A stretch of 24,508 bases of DNA from Anaerolineaceae bacterium UBA5365 (GCA_002407905.1 DHPL01000033.1:413-24920); one strand, 5' to 3'; positions 1 through 7,530 are shown, counted from the stretch's first letter. Notes: generated by a model from the letters alone, not told the origin. Numbers and translations are program-made.

Positions 1-2
1 AC

Positions 3-359
3 GCGGCAGAGCTCCACCAGGTCGTCTTCGTGCACACCGCACAGGATATCCACCAGGACCACGTGACCCTTACCCAGGAAGCCATGCGCGCTTTCAGGGG
101 CACCACGGTGCTTGGCTACGACGTTTTGCGCTCTTCCTACGGCTTCTTCCCCCATTTTTTGGTGGAAGTTTCCCGGGAAGCGGTGGACCTGAAGGTGGCC
201 GCCCTGCGCGAGTACCACACCTACGCCGAGCGGTATTATTTCTCGGAAGATGTCATCCGCTCCACGGCCATCCGCCACGGCGCCCTCGCCGAGCGGGATT
301 TTGCTGAAGGCTTTGACATCATCCGCATTGTCGGCGGCTTTGGCTGTATTCCAGCCTGA
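3..359 (+). CDS. PIG-L (LmbE-like) deacetylase family protein, 3' end only
   Basis: The reading frame is open to the left edge, so the gene starts outside the window; 118 residues are visible. A GTG at 30 could be read as a start but lies inside the conserved domain. The visible part has the D-x-H-x-D-H motif (QDIHQDH, at 42-62), which in PIG-L/LmbE enzymes supplies zinc ligands. Further on, F-F-P-H-F-L-V-E-V-S followed by K-x-x-A-L-x-x-Y is typical of the C-terminal half of the family. Family members are zinc-dependent N-deacetylases acting on N-acetylglucosamine-type substrates, for example in mycothiol, bacillithiol or GPI-like synthesis. The N-terminal zinc motif lies outside the window, so substrate and full activity cannot be judged. 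It converges on the suf operon. Confidence 0.8.
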   Translation, partial: AAELHQVVFVHTAQDIHQDHVTLTQEAMRAFRGTTVLGYDVLRSSYGFFPHFLVEVSREAVDLKVAALREYHTYAERYYFSEDVIRSTAIRHGALAERDFAEGFDIIRIVGGFGCIPA

Positions 360-370
360 ACCAAGGCAAC

Positions 371-400
371 AAAAACGCCCCCGGATTTCTCCGAGGGCGT
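371..400 (-). terminator. Terminator of the suf operon
   Basis: ACGCCC (375-380) pairs with GGGCGT (395-400), and inner CGGA pairs with TCCG around a TTTC loop, with one mismatch between the two helices. Read on the minus strand, the stem is followed by TTTTT (375-371), which fits an intrinsic terminator 23 bases after the stop of the 98-aa gene. On the plus strand the tail is not T-rich, so it is probably weaker for the PIG-L gene. Confidence 0.75.
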
Positions 401-422
401 ATCATATCCAATTCTGAATCAA

Positions 423-719
423 TTACAGTAAAGCCGAGCGATCGACGGCCTCTTTGTTCCGCGAGCCAACCGGCCGCACATGCTGCGACTGGAAGGGAAA
501 CCAAAGCACCTGGTCCGGCACCATCCACCCATCGGTCAGGTAAATGTTCTGCTTAAATTGCACAGCCAGCATTTTATTTTCAACCTGCACAACCGTTCCG
601 CGCAGCCAACCGCGCACCCGCTGACCATTCTTCTCGTGATCGCAATTCACTTCAACTTTGTCGCCAACCTGGTATTCCTCATTTTCTTCCGGTGGCCGCA
701 TGAAATTCCTGGTTACCAT
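423..719 (-). CDS. Conserved-looking 98-aa protein of unknown function, last gene of the suf operon
   Basis: I do not recognise a named family. The 98-aa product is hydrophilic at its N-terminus; the middle (about residues 17-75) reads like a small SH3/Tudor-type beta barrel: Y-x-V-G-D-K-V-E-V-N, then R-V-R-G-W-L-R-G-T-V-V-Q-V, then L-T-D-G-W-M-V-P-D. It has a single cysteine (residue 26) and no signal peptide or membrane segment. The start is well set: AGGAGGAAT lies directly before the ATG, 10 bases after the sufD stop, and the operon terminator follows, so it is co-transcribed with sufCBD. A role in Fe-S assembly is inferred only from this position; an RNA- or protein-binding adaptor is equally possible. 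Confidence 0.75.
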   Translation of the reverse strand: MVTRNFMRPPEENEEYQVGDKVEVNCDHEKNGQRVRGWLRGTVVQVENKMLAVQFKQNIYLTDGWMVPDQVLWFPFQSQHVRPVGSRNKEAVDRSALL

Positions 720-729
720 ATTCCTCCTC

Positions 730-1971
730 TTACACCGCGTCCTTATATAAAAACTTACGATTGATTTCGTCCTTCACCATCTCCCGTGTGTCCTCATCGT
801 GGATGGCGTCCAATATCTCAGCAAAAAATCCTTCAACAATCAACTTCTCGCCCTCGTCTCGGGGAATTCCCCGGCATTGGAGGTAAAAAAGCTCTTCTTC
901 ATCAATGCGACCAACCGTGGCCCCATGCGAACAGCTTACGTCGTTCGCGCAGATCTCCAGCCCCGGTATGGCGTCCATATCCGCCTGGTTGCTCAAAATA
1001 AGGTTGCGGTCGCTTTGGTAGGCATTCGTCCGCTGCGCCGCCTCATCAACATAGATCATGCCCTCCCAGGCACTCTTGCCCGTTCCCCCAGCGGCTCCGC
1101 GGAAAGCCAGATCGCTATGGGTATCCGGGGCCAGGTGGTTTTGCTGGGTATCCAGGTTAAAGTGCTGCCCGCTGCCGGCAAAGTACACGCCTTTCAACAA
1201 TGCCTCCGCGCCGGGCTGGGGCAGGTCCACAGTCAAAAAGACCTTGTTTTTCTTGCTGCCCAGGGCCGTGTAATTCCAGTGCAGGCGGCCATCTTTTTGC
1301 ACCTGGGCCACCTCGTGATTGACCATCCAGCTTTTATGATTGAGCAGCTGTACTTCGTCCAATTCCAGGTCTGCATCGGGGCCAACCCACACCTGCACCA
1401 GGCCGCTATGCAAGGCCGCGGCCTTGTCAGCGCTCTTGAAGCGCAGCACAACGCGTGCGCTGCTGCCTGCTTCCAGCCAAATCCAGGTGTTGCTGTGGCT
1501 GGCGCCGCCTGCATTCACGATCAGGTCAAGCGTGATCGTTTCTGCAAGCCTGGCTCCGGCGGATACGATGAGCACATGGCCATCTTTCGCCAGCGCGCGG
1601 TTCGCGGCCGCAAACCGGTCCTGGTATGGTAAGGGAAGCGCTGCCTCAAAGGTCTGCAAGCGTTCGTATTGTTCGCTCTCGAATTCTTTGAAGCTCAGCA
1701 GTTGCACACCCTCTGGCAGCTTCGCACGGTTGGCTTTCGCGCTCACTGTACCGGGTGCAAAACTCTCTGATGGAAAGTCCGAAAAATCCAGCCAGCGCCA
1801 GGCATCGTGCTTGGTGGGCGGGAACTCTGTATCCAGGGCTTGCTGCCAGGCAAGCTTGCGCCGGGTTTGGGCCGAGGCGTTCAAGCTCTCCAGCGCGGGT
1901 TCCAGGCGCAGTTCACCTGGAAAGATCTCATTGGGGATGATCGGTACAAGGCGGGGTGTCTTAACGTCCAT
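730..1971 (-). CDS. sufD: SufD, Fe-S cluster assembly scaffold subunit
   Basis: SufD partners SufB and the ATPase SufC in the SufBCD complex, which builds Fe-S clusters in the cytoplasm. The C-terminal half has the SufB/SufD beta-helix signature: L-x-L-D-E-V-Q near the middle, L-A-P-D-T-H-S-D-L-A-F-R-G, and near the end C-S-H-G-A-T-V-G-R-I-D-E-E-E-L-F-Y-L-Q-C-R-G-I-P. I chose the ATG at 1971 (413 aa): it lies 1 base after the sufB TAG stop, with GGGAG about 11 bases upstream. A TTG at 1989 would add six residues and overlap sufB. The tight spacing implies translational coupling to sufB. Length is normal for SufD. The distinction from SufB rests on operon order and sequence. Confidence 0.93.
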   Translation of the reverse strand: MDVKTPRLVPIIPNEIFPGELRLEPALESLNASAQTRRKLAWQQALDTEFPPTKHDAWRWLDFSDFPSESFAPGTVSAKANRAKLPEGVQLLSFKEFESEQYERLQTFEAALPLPYQDRFAAANRALAKDGHVLIVSAGARLAETITLDLIVNAGGASHSNTWIWLEAGSSARVVLRFKSADKAAALHSGLVQVWVGPDADLELDEVQLLNHKSWMVNHEVAQVQKDGRLHWNYTALGSKKNKVFLTVDLPQPGAEALLKGVYFAGSGQHFNLDTQQNHLAPDTHSDLAFRGAAGGTGKSAWEGMIYVDEAAQRTNAYQSDRNLILSNQADMDAIPGLEICANDVSCSHGATVGRIDEEELFYLQCRGIPRDEGEKLIVEGFFAEILDAIHDEDTREMVKDEINRKFLYKDAV

Positions 1972-1972
1972 C

Positions 1973-3385
1973 CTAACCCACGCTCCCAACCATCTGCAAT
2001 TGGATCAGGCGGTTCATCTCCACCGCGTATTCCATCGGCAGTTCCTTAACCAGGGGTTCAATGAACCCGCTGACCACCATCGTAGTGGCCTCTTCATCGG
2101 AGAGACCGCGGCTGTTCAGGTAGAACAGCTGCTCTTCGCCGATTTTGCTCACGGTTGCCTCATGCCCGATAGTCACGTCTTGTGAGTTTACGTCGATCGT
2201 TGGGTATGTGTCCGACCGGGAGTTTTTATCCAGCAGCAGGGCATCACAAACCACATTGCTTTTGCAATTCTGGGCCTGAGCGGCCACCCGCACCAGGCCG
2301 CGGTACGATGACCTGCCATCCCCACGGCTGATGGATTTTGAGGTGATCTTGGAACTGGTATCCGAAGCAAAATGGATCATCTTGGAGCCAGTATCCTGCA
2401 CCTGCCCCGGGCCGGCAAAGGCTACAGAGAGCATCTCGCCATGGGCCCCCCGTCCGCGCAGGTTACAGCTGGGGTACTTCATGGTCACCTTGCTGCCCAG
2501 GTTGGCGTCCACCCACTCCATCGTTCCGCCTTCGAAAACATTGGCGCGTTGGGTTACCAGGTTGTACACGTTGGTGGACCAGTTTTGGATGGTCGTATAG
2601 CGCACGCGTGCATCCTTTTTGACCACGATTTCGATCACGCCGCTATGCAGTGATTCATCGCGGTACAGCGGTGCTGTACAGCCTTCAACGTAATGTACCT
2701 GCGCCCCTTCATCGGCGATGATCAGCGACCGTTCAAACTGCCCGATGCTGGCGTTGTTCAACCGGAAGTAGGCCTGCAAGGGCAAATCCACCTTGACGCC
2801 TTTGGGCACGTAAACAAAGGACCCACCTGACCACACGGCGCTATTGAGCGCGCCGAACTTATTGTCCTGGATGGGCACCACGGTGGAAAAGTATTCTTTA
2901 AACAGGTCCGGGTATTCCTTGAGCCCATTTTCAATGCTCAGGAAAATCACGCCCTGTTTTTCCAGGCTCTCCTGGATGCTGTGATACACCATTTCCGAGT
3001 CGTATTGAGCGCCTACACCGGAAAGGAATTTCTGCTCTGCTTCCGGGATGCCCAATTTATCAAAGGTATTCTTGATCGTTTCCGGAACGTCATCCCAGCT
3101 CTTTTGGTTGATCTCGCTTGGGCGCACATAATAGAAGATTTTATCCAGGTCCAGCCCGCTGATGTCTGGCCCCCAGCCCGGGTCCGGCCGCTGCATGTAA
3201 TGCCGAAAGGCCTTCAGCCGGAATTCGCGCATCCAGTCTGGTTCTTCTTTAAACTCGCTGATCTGATTGACGACTCTTTCGTCCAGCCCTCTTTGACTCT
3301 TGAAGGAGTGGGTTTCAGGGTCGCTGAACCCGTAGGAATACTCAGTCCCCAGGTTGGAGAGAAAATCTTGGTTCTGATCTGTCAT
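1973..3385 (-). CDS. sufB: SufB, Fe-S cluster assembly scaffold subunit
   Basis: SufB is the scaffold of the SufBCD complex on which nascent clusters form. The 470-aa product has the usual length. It contains the SufB landmarks [28 protein letters not shown]-x-G, and near the end [23 protein letters not shown] followed by [19 protein letters not shown]. The start is taken as the ATG at 3385 (M-T-D-Q-N-Q), 10 bases after the sufC stop. An upstream in-frame start at 3454 would add 23 residues inside sufC and fits the family badly. The Shine-Dalgarno match is weak, so coupling to sufC translation is likely. Confidence 0.95.
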   Translation of the reverse strand: MTDQNQDFLSNLGTEYSYGFSDPETHSFKSQRGLDERVVNQISEFKEEPDWMREFRLKAFRHYMQRPDPGWGPDISGLDLDKIFYYVRPSEINQKSWDDVPETIKNTFDKLGIPEAEQKFLSGVGAQYDSEMVYHSIQESLEKQGVIFLSIENGLKEYPDLFKEYFSTVVPIQDNKFGALNSAVWSGGSFVYVPKGVKVDLPLQAYFRLNNASIGQFERSLIIADEGAQVHYVEGCTAPLYRDESLHSGVIEIVVKKDARVRYTTIQNWSTNVYNLVTQRANVFEGGTMEWVDANLGSKVTMKYPSCNLRGRGAHGEMLSVAFAGPGQVQDTGSKMIHFASDTSSKITSKSISRGDGRSSYRGLVRVAAQAQNCKSNVVCDALLLDKNSRSDTYPTIDVNSQDVTIGHEATVSKIGEEQLFYLNSRGLSDEEATTMVVSGFIEPLVKELPMEYAVEMNRLIQLQMVGSVG

Positions 3386-3395
3386 TTCAACCAGC

Positions 3396-4172
3396 TTACA
3401 TGGGGCTCTGGGCAGCAGCGGCTTCGCGCACCCAATCGTAGCCTTGTTCTTCAAGTTTCAGCGCCAACTCAGCCTTGCCGGACTCAAAGATGCGCCCGTC
3501 GTAAAGCACGTGGACAAAATCCGGCTTGATGTAGTTGAGCATGCGCTGGTAGTGGGTAATGACCAGGATACCGGTTTCTTTACCCGCCAGAGTGTTCACA
3601 CCTTCAGAAACGATGCGCAAGGCGTCGATGTCCAATCCGGAATCGGTCTCATCCAGAACCGCGAACTTGGGTTCAAGCAAGGCCATCTGTAAAATTTCAG
3701 CGCGCTTTTTCTCACCCCCGCTAAAGCCTTCATTCAGGTAGCGGCCGCCAAAGGCATGGTCCATTTTCAGCAGGTCCATCTTGCCTTTGAGCAGCTGCCG
3801 GAATTTAACGATCGAAATACCCTTGTCTTCCGGGTCTTCAGCCCGGCGCCTGGCATTCAGCGCTACGCGCAGAAAATTCGCCAGGGTCACCCCGGGGATG
3901 GCCACCGGGTACTGAAAAGCCAGAAATATCCCGGCATGGGCTCTCTCGTCAGTGCTCAGATCCAGGATGCTTTTTCCATCCAGCAGGATGTCCCCCTGGG
4001 TGATCTGGTAGCGCGGATGCCCCATGATCGCGTAAGAAAGGGTAGATTTTCCGGTGCCGTTGGGGCCCATGAGGGCGTGTACTTCGCCCTGATTGATCCT
4101 CAGGTTGAACCCTTTCAGAATCTCTTTATCTGCCACCGAAACGTGCAGGTTTTTGATTTCCAATACAGCCAT
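3396..4172 (-). CDS. sufC: SufC, ABC-type ATPase of the SufBCD complex
   Basis: SufC is a soluble ABC ATPase that drives conformational change in SufB/SufD during Fe-S assembly. All motifs are present: Walker A GPNGTGKS (residues 36-43), signature SGGEKKR (151-157), Walker B AVLDE (171-175) followed by T-D-S-G-L-D, and the switch histidine in I-T-H (207). The SGGEKKR signature and E-T-D-S-G-L-D are diagnostic of SufC rather than a transporter ATPase. The product is 258 aa from the ATG at 4172, with AAAGG 11 bases upstream; a longer frame from 4235 would begin inside the promoter and is rejected. It is first in the operon sufC-sufB-sufD; no sufS or sufU is adjacent, so sulfur must come from a desulfurase encoded elsewhere. 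Confidence 0.96.
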   Translation of the reverse strand: MAVLEIKNLHVSVADKEILKGFNLRINQGEVHALMGPNGTGKSTLSYAIMGHPRYQITQGDILLDGKSILDLSTDERAHAGIFLAFQYPVAIPGVTLANFLRVALNARRRAEDPEDKGISIVKFRQLLKGKMDLLKMDHAFGGRYLNEGFSGGEKKRAEILQMALLEPKFAVLDETDSGLDIDALRIVSEGVNTLAGKETGILVITHYQRMLNYIKPDFVHVLYDGRIFESGKAELALKLEEQGYDWVREAAAAQSPM

Positions 4173-4206
4173 TATTGGTATTGCCTTTCGCGGTTTAAGT
4201 GCCGCG

Positions 4207-4235
4207 ATTATAGCAGATTGGCCTTCCAAAGTCAA
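4207..4235 (-). promoter_or_regulatory. Promoter of the suf operon
   Basis: On the minus strand TTGACT (4235-4230) and TATAAT (4212-4207) are separated by 17 bases, a near-consensus sigma70 promoter. The predicted start is about 30 bases upstream of the sufC ATG. It diverges from the LysM-gene promoter, so the region between could carry shared control sites. Confidence 0.8.
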
Positions 4236-4280
4236 TTAATTTTGATTTTCTTTAGCTTATTAACAACTATCATACAAAGG

Positions 4281-4309
4281 CTGTCTTTTTCTGCTCAAGA
4301 CGCTATAAT
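4281..4309 (+). promoter_or_regulatory. Promoter of the LysM / DhaL-like gene pair
   Basis: TATAAT at 4304-4309 is a perfect -10. The -35 (CTGTCT, 4281-4286, 17-base spacer) matches only three of six bases. The predicted 5' UTR is about 60 bases and ends in AGAAGGAGA before the ATG at 4378. Confidence 0.55.
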
Positions 4310-4377
4310 TCTCTTGATCGAACCGCTTGGGTTTATGGATCGTTACAACCTGATTAGGAATAGAAGGAGATTTCATT

Positions 4378-4932
4378 ATGGCAAAAAAGAATATTTTCCA
4401 GCGTTTGGCCGAGAGCTTTGGCAAGTCTACGGCTGACCTTGAACGCGAAAAGGCTGCCGAGCTGGCCAAAGAACAGCGCGAAGCCATCCAAAAGATGCGG
4501 GATGCCGAGGCCAAAGCCGAAGCAGCTGTCAAGGAAGCAGTCAAGCCCGTGCAGGAAGCAGCCGAAAAGGTAGAGGCCGGCGTGAAGGCTGCTGCCCGCG
4601 AAGTAGACGCCGCGGCTGAGGAAGCCAAACAAAAAGCAGCCGAGTTCGAAGCTGAATCCAAACGCCGCACTGAAGAATACCTGGCCAAGAAAGCCGCCGA
4701 AGAAGAAGCCAAGGCCGCTGCCGCTGCCCGTGCTGCTTCCATCGTTGCCACCCACACGGTTCAAGCCAACGAAACGCTGAGCTCCATTGCCCTGCAGTAC
4801 TACGGCCACGCCCTGCCTGCGTACTATAAGCACATCTACGAGTTCAACAAAGACGTTATTGGCGATAACATGAACCTCATCCGCCCTGGCCAGACCCTGC
4901 AGATCCCCGTTCTGCCTGACGAACTTAAATAA
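4378..4932 (+). CDS. Alanine-rich coiled-coil protein with C-terminal LysM domain
   Basis: The 184-aa product has two parts. Residues about 18-122 are rich in Ala, Glu and Lys with heptad-like spacing, so a long coiled coil is expected. Residues 125-178 form a LysM domain: T-H-T-V-Q-A-N-E-T-L-S-S-I-A-L-Q-Y-Y-G at its start and N-L-I-R-P-G-Q-T-L-Q-I-P at its end. LysM binds N-acetylglucosamine-containing glycans such as peptidoglycan, but no signal peptide or membrane segment is visible here, so a cytoplasmic role as in YgaU/Kbp-like LysM proteins is as likely. The start is supported by GAAGGAGA seven bases upstream. It is 17 bases ahead of the DhaL-like gene, so the two are probably one transcript. 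Confidence 0.85.
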   Translation: MAKKNIFQRLAESFGKSTADLEREKAAELAKEQREAIQKMRDAEAKAEAAVKEAVKPVQEAAEKVEAGVKAAAREVDAAAEEAKQKAAEFEAESKRRTEEYLAKKAAEEEAKAAAAARAASIVATHTVQANETLSSIALQYYGHALPAYYKHIYEFNKDVIGDNMNLIRPGQTLQIPVLPDELK

Positions 4933-4949
4933 GCAGTGCTGGAGATCAA

Positions 4950-5828
4950 ATGACTGAACAAAGCATTGACCTTGGCAGCCTCCTGCAGGCGATCACTCAA
5001 AATTTATCCGACCACCGCGAAGACCTGAACAAGGCCGACACTTACAACGGCAACCATGGCGATAACATCGTGGATGCCTTCCGGACCGCCGAGCAAGCTG
5101 TGCGCAAATCGAAAGGCAAGTCTGCTTCTTCCAAGATGCAGGCCGCCAGCCGCGCGCTGATCAAGAAACAAAGCGGCTCCGCTCAGATGTATGGCAAAGG
5201 CTTTGGCCAGGCAGCCAAAGACTTCAAGGGCAAGGAATTTACCCCGGACACCATGGGCACCCTGATCGAAGCTCTGATGGGCGGCGGCGCGCCGAAAAAG
5301 GCTCCCGCCCCCACCCGCCGGACGCAAACACAGCCTCAACCACAGCCCAGCGCTGGCGGTGATTTGCTCTCAACCTTGCTGGGCAGCCTGGTAGGCCAGG
5401 AAGCCCCTGCGCCTCAGCCGCAGCGCCGGCAGGAGCAACCCCAGGGCGGCGACCTCCTGGGAAGCCTGATCGGTGGTTTACTGGGCGGCGAAAGCCAGCA
5501 GCGAGCCCCGCAACGTCAGGAACCCGCCGGCGGCGACTTGCTCTCAACCTTGTTGGGCAGCCTAACCGGGCAGGATTCTCAACCCAGCCGCCAACAGCAA
5601 AGCCAGGGCGGCGGACTGATGGAAACTCTCCTGGGCGGTCTTTTGGGCGGCGGCGCAAGCAGCAACCTGCAGAACGATGTTTCTCCGGAAGACCTCATCG
5701 GTTCCCTCCTGGGCAGCTCGCCCAGCCAGCGTCAGCAGATCAGCGAGCAAAGCGGCATCTCCACTGGAGATCTGCTTAGCGGCGCCTTGCGCTACTACGC
5801 TGCAAAACGCAGCGGTAGTTCCAACTAG
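4950..5828 (+). CDS. DhaL/DAK2-like protein with GGDLL repeats (catalytic residues eroded)
   Basis: The 292-aa product seems to start with a worn DhaL (DAK2) domain, about residues 8-110. D-x-x-E-D-L-N-K-A-D and N-G-N-H-G-D-N-I resemble the DhaL segment around G-D-x-D-H-G-x-N-M, and Q-S-G-S-A-Q-M-Y-G-K-G-F-G-Q-A-A matches its S-G-x-L-F-G-x-x-F stretch. Two of the acidic Mg-ADP ligands of DhaL are absent, so kinase activity is doubtful. A Gln/Pro-rich linker then carries four glycine-leucine repeats at residues 136-150, 166-180, 194-208 and 220-234, alternating in type (A-B-A'-B'). GGAG six bases before the ATG supports the start. The TAG stop is followed in frame by a further conserved-looking segment (see the next entry). 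I assign no function. Confidence 0.8.
   Translation: MTEQSIDLGSLLQAITQNLSDHREDLNKADTYNGNHGDNIVDAFRTAEQAVRKSKGKSASSKMQAASRALIKKQSGSAQMYGKGFGQAAKDFKGKEFTPDTMGTLIEALMGGGAPKKAPAPTRRTQTQPQPQPSAGGDLLSTLLGSLVGQEAPAPQPQRRQEQPQGGDLLGSLIGGLLGGESQQRAPQRQEPAGGDLLSTLLGSLTGQDSQPSRQQQSQGGGLMETLLGGLLGGGASSNLQNDVSPEDLIGSLLGSSPSQRQQISEQSGISTGDLLSGALRYYAAKRSGSSN
5355..5651 (+). repeat. Intragenic A-B-A'-B' repeat in the DhaL-like gene
   Basis: Units start at 5355, 5445, 5529 and 5607. The first and third are nearly identical in DNA (GGCGGYGAYTTGCTCTCAAC and onward) and 174 bases apart. The second and fourth both encode L-x-G-L-L-G-G. This pattern fits duplication of an A-B unit of roughly 170 bases and could allow recombination and length variation. 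Confidence 0.8.
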
Positions 5829-5837
5829 GAATCGATC

Positions 5838-5942
5838 ATGAGCGCGCTCAGCAAGAGCAGCCCCATGGGCCGCTCGCAGGACCGCACCGAAAGCGGCGCC
5901 CTGATCATCCAATCCATCCTGGGGATGTTGGGCAATCGCTAG
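5838..5942 (+). CDS. 34-codon ORF: in-frame tail of the DhaL-like gene behind an amber codon
   Basis: The ATG at 5838 is in the same frame as the preceding gene and follows its TAG (5826-5828) after three sense codons. The peptide begins M-S-A-L-S-K-S-S-P-M-G-R and ends I-I-Q-S-I-L-G-M-L-G-N-R. This Leu/Gly-rich end echoes the repeats of the upstream protein. AGGA seven bases before the ATG would allow separate translation. The terminator starts 19 bases after its stop. Three readings are possible: a C-terminal tail lost by a CAG-to-TAG mutation, amber readthrough, or a separate micro-protein. The first or third seems most likely to me. Confidence 0.45.
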   Translation: MSALSKSSPMGRSQDRTESGALIIQSILGMLGNR

Positions 5943-5961
5943 CTTGCAGGTATAACAAAAG

Positions 5962-5992
5962 TGCCGCCCCTATGGGGCGGCATTATTTTTTA
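5962..5992 (+). terminator. Bidirectional terminator between convergent genes
   Basis: TGCCGCCCC (5962-5970) and GGGGCGGCA (5974-5982) form a perfect 9-bp stem with a TAT loop, followed by TTATTTTTT. Read on the minus strand the tail is CTTTTGTTAT, so it can also serve the DUF4332 gene. Confidence 0.9.
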
Positions 5993-6005
5993 ATTCTTTG
6001 AAAAC

Positions 6006-6410
6006 TTAATAACTTACTTCGCGGGGGAGGGCCTTGGCCTGTTCCACCCAGGAGCTTACCATCTTCAGGCTCGGAGGACGGCGCACGAGTTTCTTGGCCT
6101 TGTTGGTCTCCAGGATTTTCTCGTAGAGGTTCTCGGGCTTGCGAGTGGCCAATTCCACAACGGTATCCACACCAGCTTCTTCAAGCAGGTCCGAATACTC
6201 CTGGCCAACGCCTTTAATCCGGTAGAGGTCAGCGTGATTGACCCATTCCAAAATCAAGGATTTCTCGATCCCCGCATTGGCTGCCAATTCCTCGCGGCCT
6301 TTGGGGGTTTTGCCGGCGGCCAGAAGGCCTGCAACGGTTTTGATACCAGCATCATTCAGTTTCTTGGCGTATTTGGGGCCGATGCCCTCGATGTCGATAA
6401 TACTTGGCAT
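6006..6410 (-). CDS. DUF4332 domain protein (helix-hairpin-helix)
   Basis: The 134-aa product opens with I-I-D-I-E-G-I-G-P-K-Y-A-K-K-L-N-D-A-G-I, the typical start of DUF4332/HhH proteins. A second hairpin copy follows around residues 63-80 (Y-R-I-K-G-V-G-Q-E-Y-S-D-L-L-E-E-A-G-V). Such tandem helix-hairpin-helix motifs usually bind DNA non-specifically, but no defined role is known for this small stand-alone form. No enzymatic domain is attached. AAAGGAGA eight bases before the ATG sets the start. It is a single-gene unit facing the LysM/DhaL-like operon across a shared terminator and diverging from the SufR-like regulator. Confidence 0.88.
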   Translation of the reverse strand: MPSIIDIEGIGPKYAKKLNDAGIKTVAGLLAAGKTPKGREELAANAGIEKSLILEWVNHADLYRIKGVGQEYSDLLEEAGVDTVVELATRKPENLYEKILETNKAKKLVRRPPSLKMVSSWVEQAKALPREVSY

Positions 6411-6450
6411 ATGGATATCTCCTTTATTGTTAATATCAAACCTTTGTCAG

Positions 6451-6456
6451 ATTATA
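6451..6456 (-). promoter_or_regulatory. Likely -10 element of the DUF4332 gene
   Basis: TATAAT on the minus strand, about 40 bases before the ATG. The -35 position (TATCCA, 6479-6474) matches poorly. Confidence 0.4.
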
Positions 6457-6533
6457 ACATTCTGGCCGAAGATTGGATAAAATAAAAAATATCGTAGAAA
6501 CTTAGTAAATTTAGCTGTTAATGACAAGTCTGA

Positions 6534-6539
6534 TATACT
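6534..6539 (+). promoter_or_regulatory. Possible -10 element of the SufR-like regulator gene
   Basis: TATACT lies about 30 bases before the ATG; a -35 is not clear (TTAGCT at 6511-6516, 17-base spacer). Weak promoters of this kind often need an activator or are autoregulated. Confidence 0.35.
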
Positions 6540-6569
6540 TAGCGCCGCCCCGATATACCAAGGAAAAAA

Positions 6570-7190
6570 ATGAAAAGCACACGCGAAAAAATATTACACA
6601 CACTGCTGACAAAACAACAAGCAACTATCAATGAATTAGCTCAAATTGTAGGAATTAATGGCATTTCAGTTCGTCATCATCTCATCAACCTCCAGGCCGA
6701 AGGCCTCATCAATGCGGAGGAACAGCGCCATGGTGTTGGCCGCCCCCGTTTTGTTTACCGCCTCACCCAGCGCGGGCTCGAAAAGTTCCCCACGAATTAC
6801 CTGCGCTTCACTGAACTGCTCATCGCCAAGCTGCAGGAAGTGCTCAGCCCCCAGCAGCTGAACAAGGTGTTCGAGGGCGTTGGCATCCAGCAAGCCGCGG
6901 ATATCAAGGAAGAGGTCGAGGGAGATACCCTGGATAAGCGCCTCGATTCAATGTCCATCCAGTTGAGCAATCTGGGCTACCGCCTCGATTCCAGGGGCGA
7001 CGGCCAGGACCTTTTGATCATGAACCACAATTGCCCCTACCACCACATCGGCGTTGCCCACCCCGAGATCTGCAAGGTGGACGAAACCATGTTCGAGGAC
7101 TTGCTAGGCGTACCGGTGAAACACGAACGCTGCATCGTCACCGGCGATCCCCATTGTGTTTACCGCGTGAAAGGTAAAAATGTCTACTGA
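6570..7190 (+). CDS. SufR-like winged-helix regulator with four-cysteine C-terminal motif
   Basis: Residues 1-70 form a winged helix-turn-helix: I-N-E-L-A-Q-I-V-G-I-N-G-I-S-V-R-H-H-L is the recognition region and G-V-G-R-P-R-F-V-Y-R-L-T the wing. The C-terminal part has four cysteines at 155, 168, 188 and 196 (C-X12-C-X19-C-X7-C) in the context NCPY, HPEIC, ERC and GDPHC. This layout resembles SufR-type regulators, which hold an Fe-S cluster and repress suf genes when clusters are sufficient; cluster binding here is inferred. The gene overlaps the MIP18/SufT-like gene by 11 bases, and sufCBD lies 2.4 kb away, supporting a role in Fe-S homeostasis. AAGGA seven bases before the ATG supports the start. 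Confidence 0.85.
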   Translation: MKSTREKILHTLLTKQQATINELAQIVGINGISVRHHLINLQAEGLINAEEQRHGVGRPRFVYRLTQRGLEKFPTNYLRFTELLIAKLQEVLSPQQLNKVFEGVGIQQAADIKEEVEGDTLDKRLDSMSIQLSNLGYRLDSRGDGQDLLIMNHNCPYHHIGVAHPEICKVDETMFEDLLGVPVKHERCIVTGDPHCVYRVKGKNVY

Positions 7191-7530
7191 AGAACACGTG
7201 CCCTACCACTGGAGCATCGACGACACCCACCCGCAATTCCACGACCGCCTTGTTGAGGCCCTCTCAACGGTCATCGACCCGGAACTGGGCTACAACGTTG
7301 TGCAGTTGGGATTGGTCCGCGAGGTTGGCATTAAAGACGACGAAGCGCATGTACTCATGATCCTCACAACGCCTTTTTGCCCTTATGGCCCCAGCATGCT
7401 CGAAAGTACACGCCAGGCCACGGAAGAAGCCTTGGGCCTAAAGACGACAATTGAATTTGGCACCCAACCCTGGGACTTCGGTTATATGGACCCCGAACTC
7501 AGAGATTCTGAATGGGGCATGATGCTCTAA
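7180..7530 (+). CDS. MIP18/PaaD/SufT-like (DUF59) metal-sulfur cluster assembly factor
   Basis: The 116-aa product matches the DUF59 family: V-I-D-P-E-L-G-Y-N-V-V-Q-L-G-L-V at residues 31-46, then M-I-L-T-T-P-F-C-P-Y-G-P with the conserved cysteine at 67, and a W-D-F near the end. Relatives (SufT, PaaD, the eukaryotic MIP18/CIAO2 proteins) help mature or deliver Fe-S clusters to target enzymes. The ATG lies inside the end of the SufR-like gene with AAAGG four bases upstream, so the two are translationally coupled. The context points to a SufT-like role serving the SufBCD machine; a PaaD role is unlikely, as no phenylacetate genes are nearby. Confidence 0.9.
   Translation: MSTEEHVPYHWSIDDTHPQFHDRLVEALSTVIDPELGYNVVQLGLVREVGIKDDEAHVLMILTTPFCPYGPSMLESTRQATEEALGLKTTIEFGTQPWDFGYMDPELRDSEWGMML

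Noticed and set aside
30..359. GTG 30 as the true start of a short PIG-L-like protein
   Set aside because: The frame is open to the left edge and the upstream codons (V-V-F before V-H-T) fit the family, so the gene is cut by the window edge.
799..1632. 277-codon plus-strand frame
   Set aside because: It lies wholly antisense to sufD, has no family resemblance and no ribosome-binding site; it is a shadow of the real gene.
1340..2185. 281-codon plus-strand frame across the sufD/sufB junction
   Set aside because: Antisense to two clear genes, Ser/Ala-rich low-quality composition.
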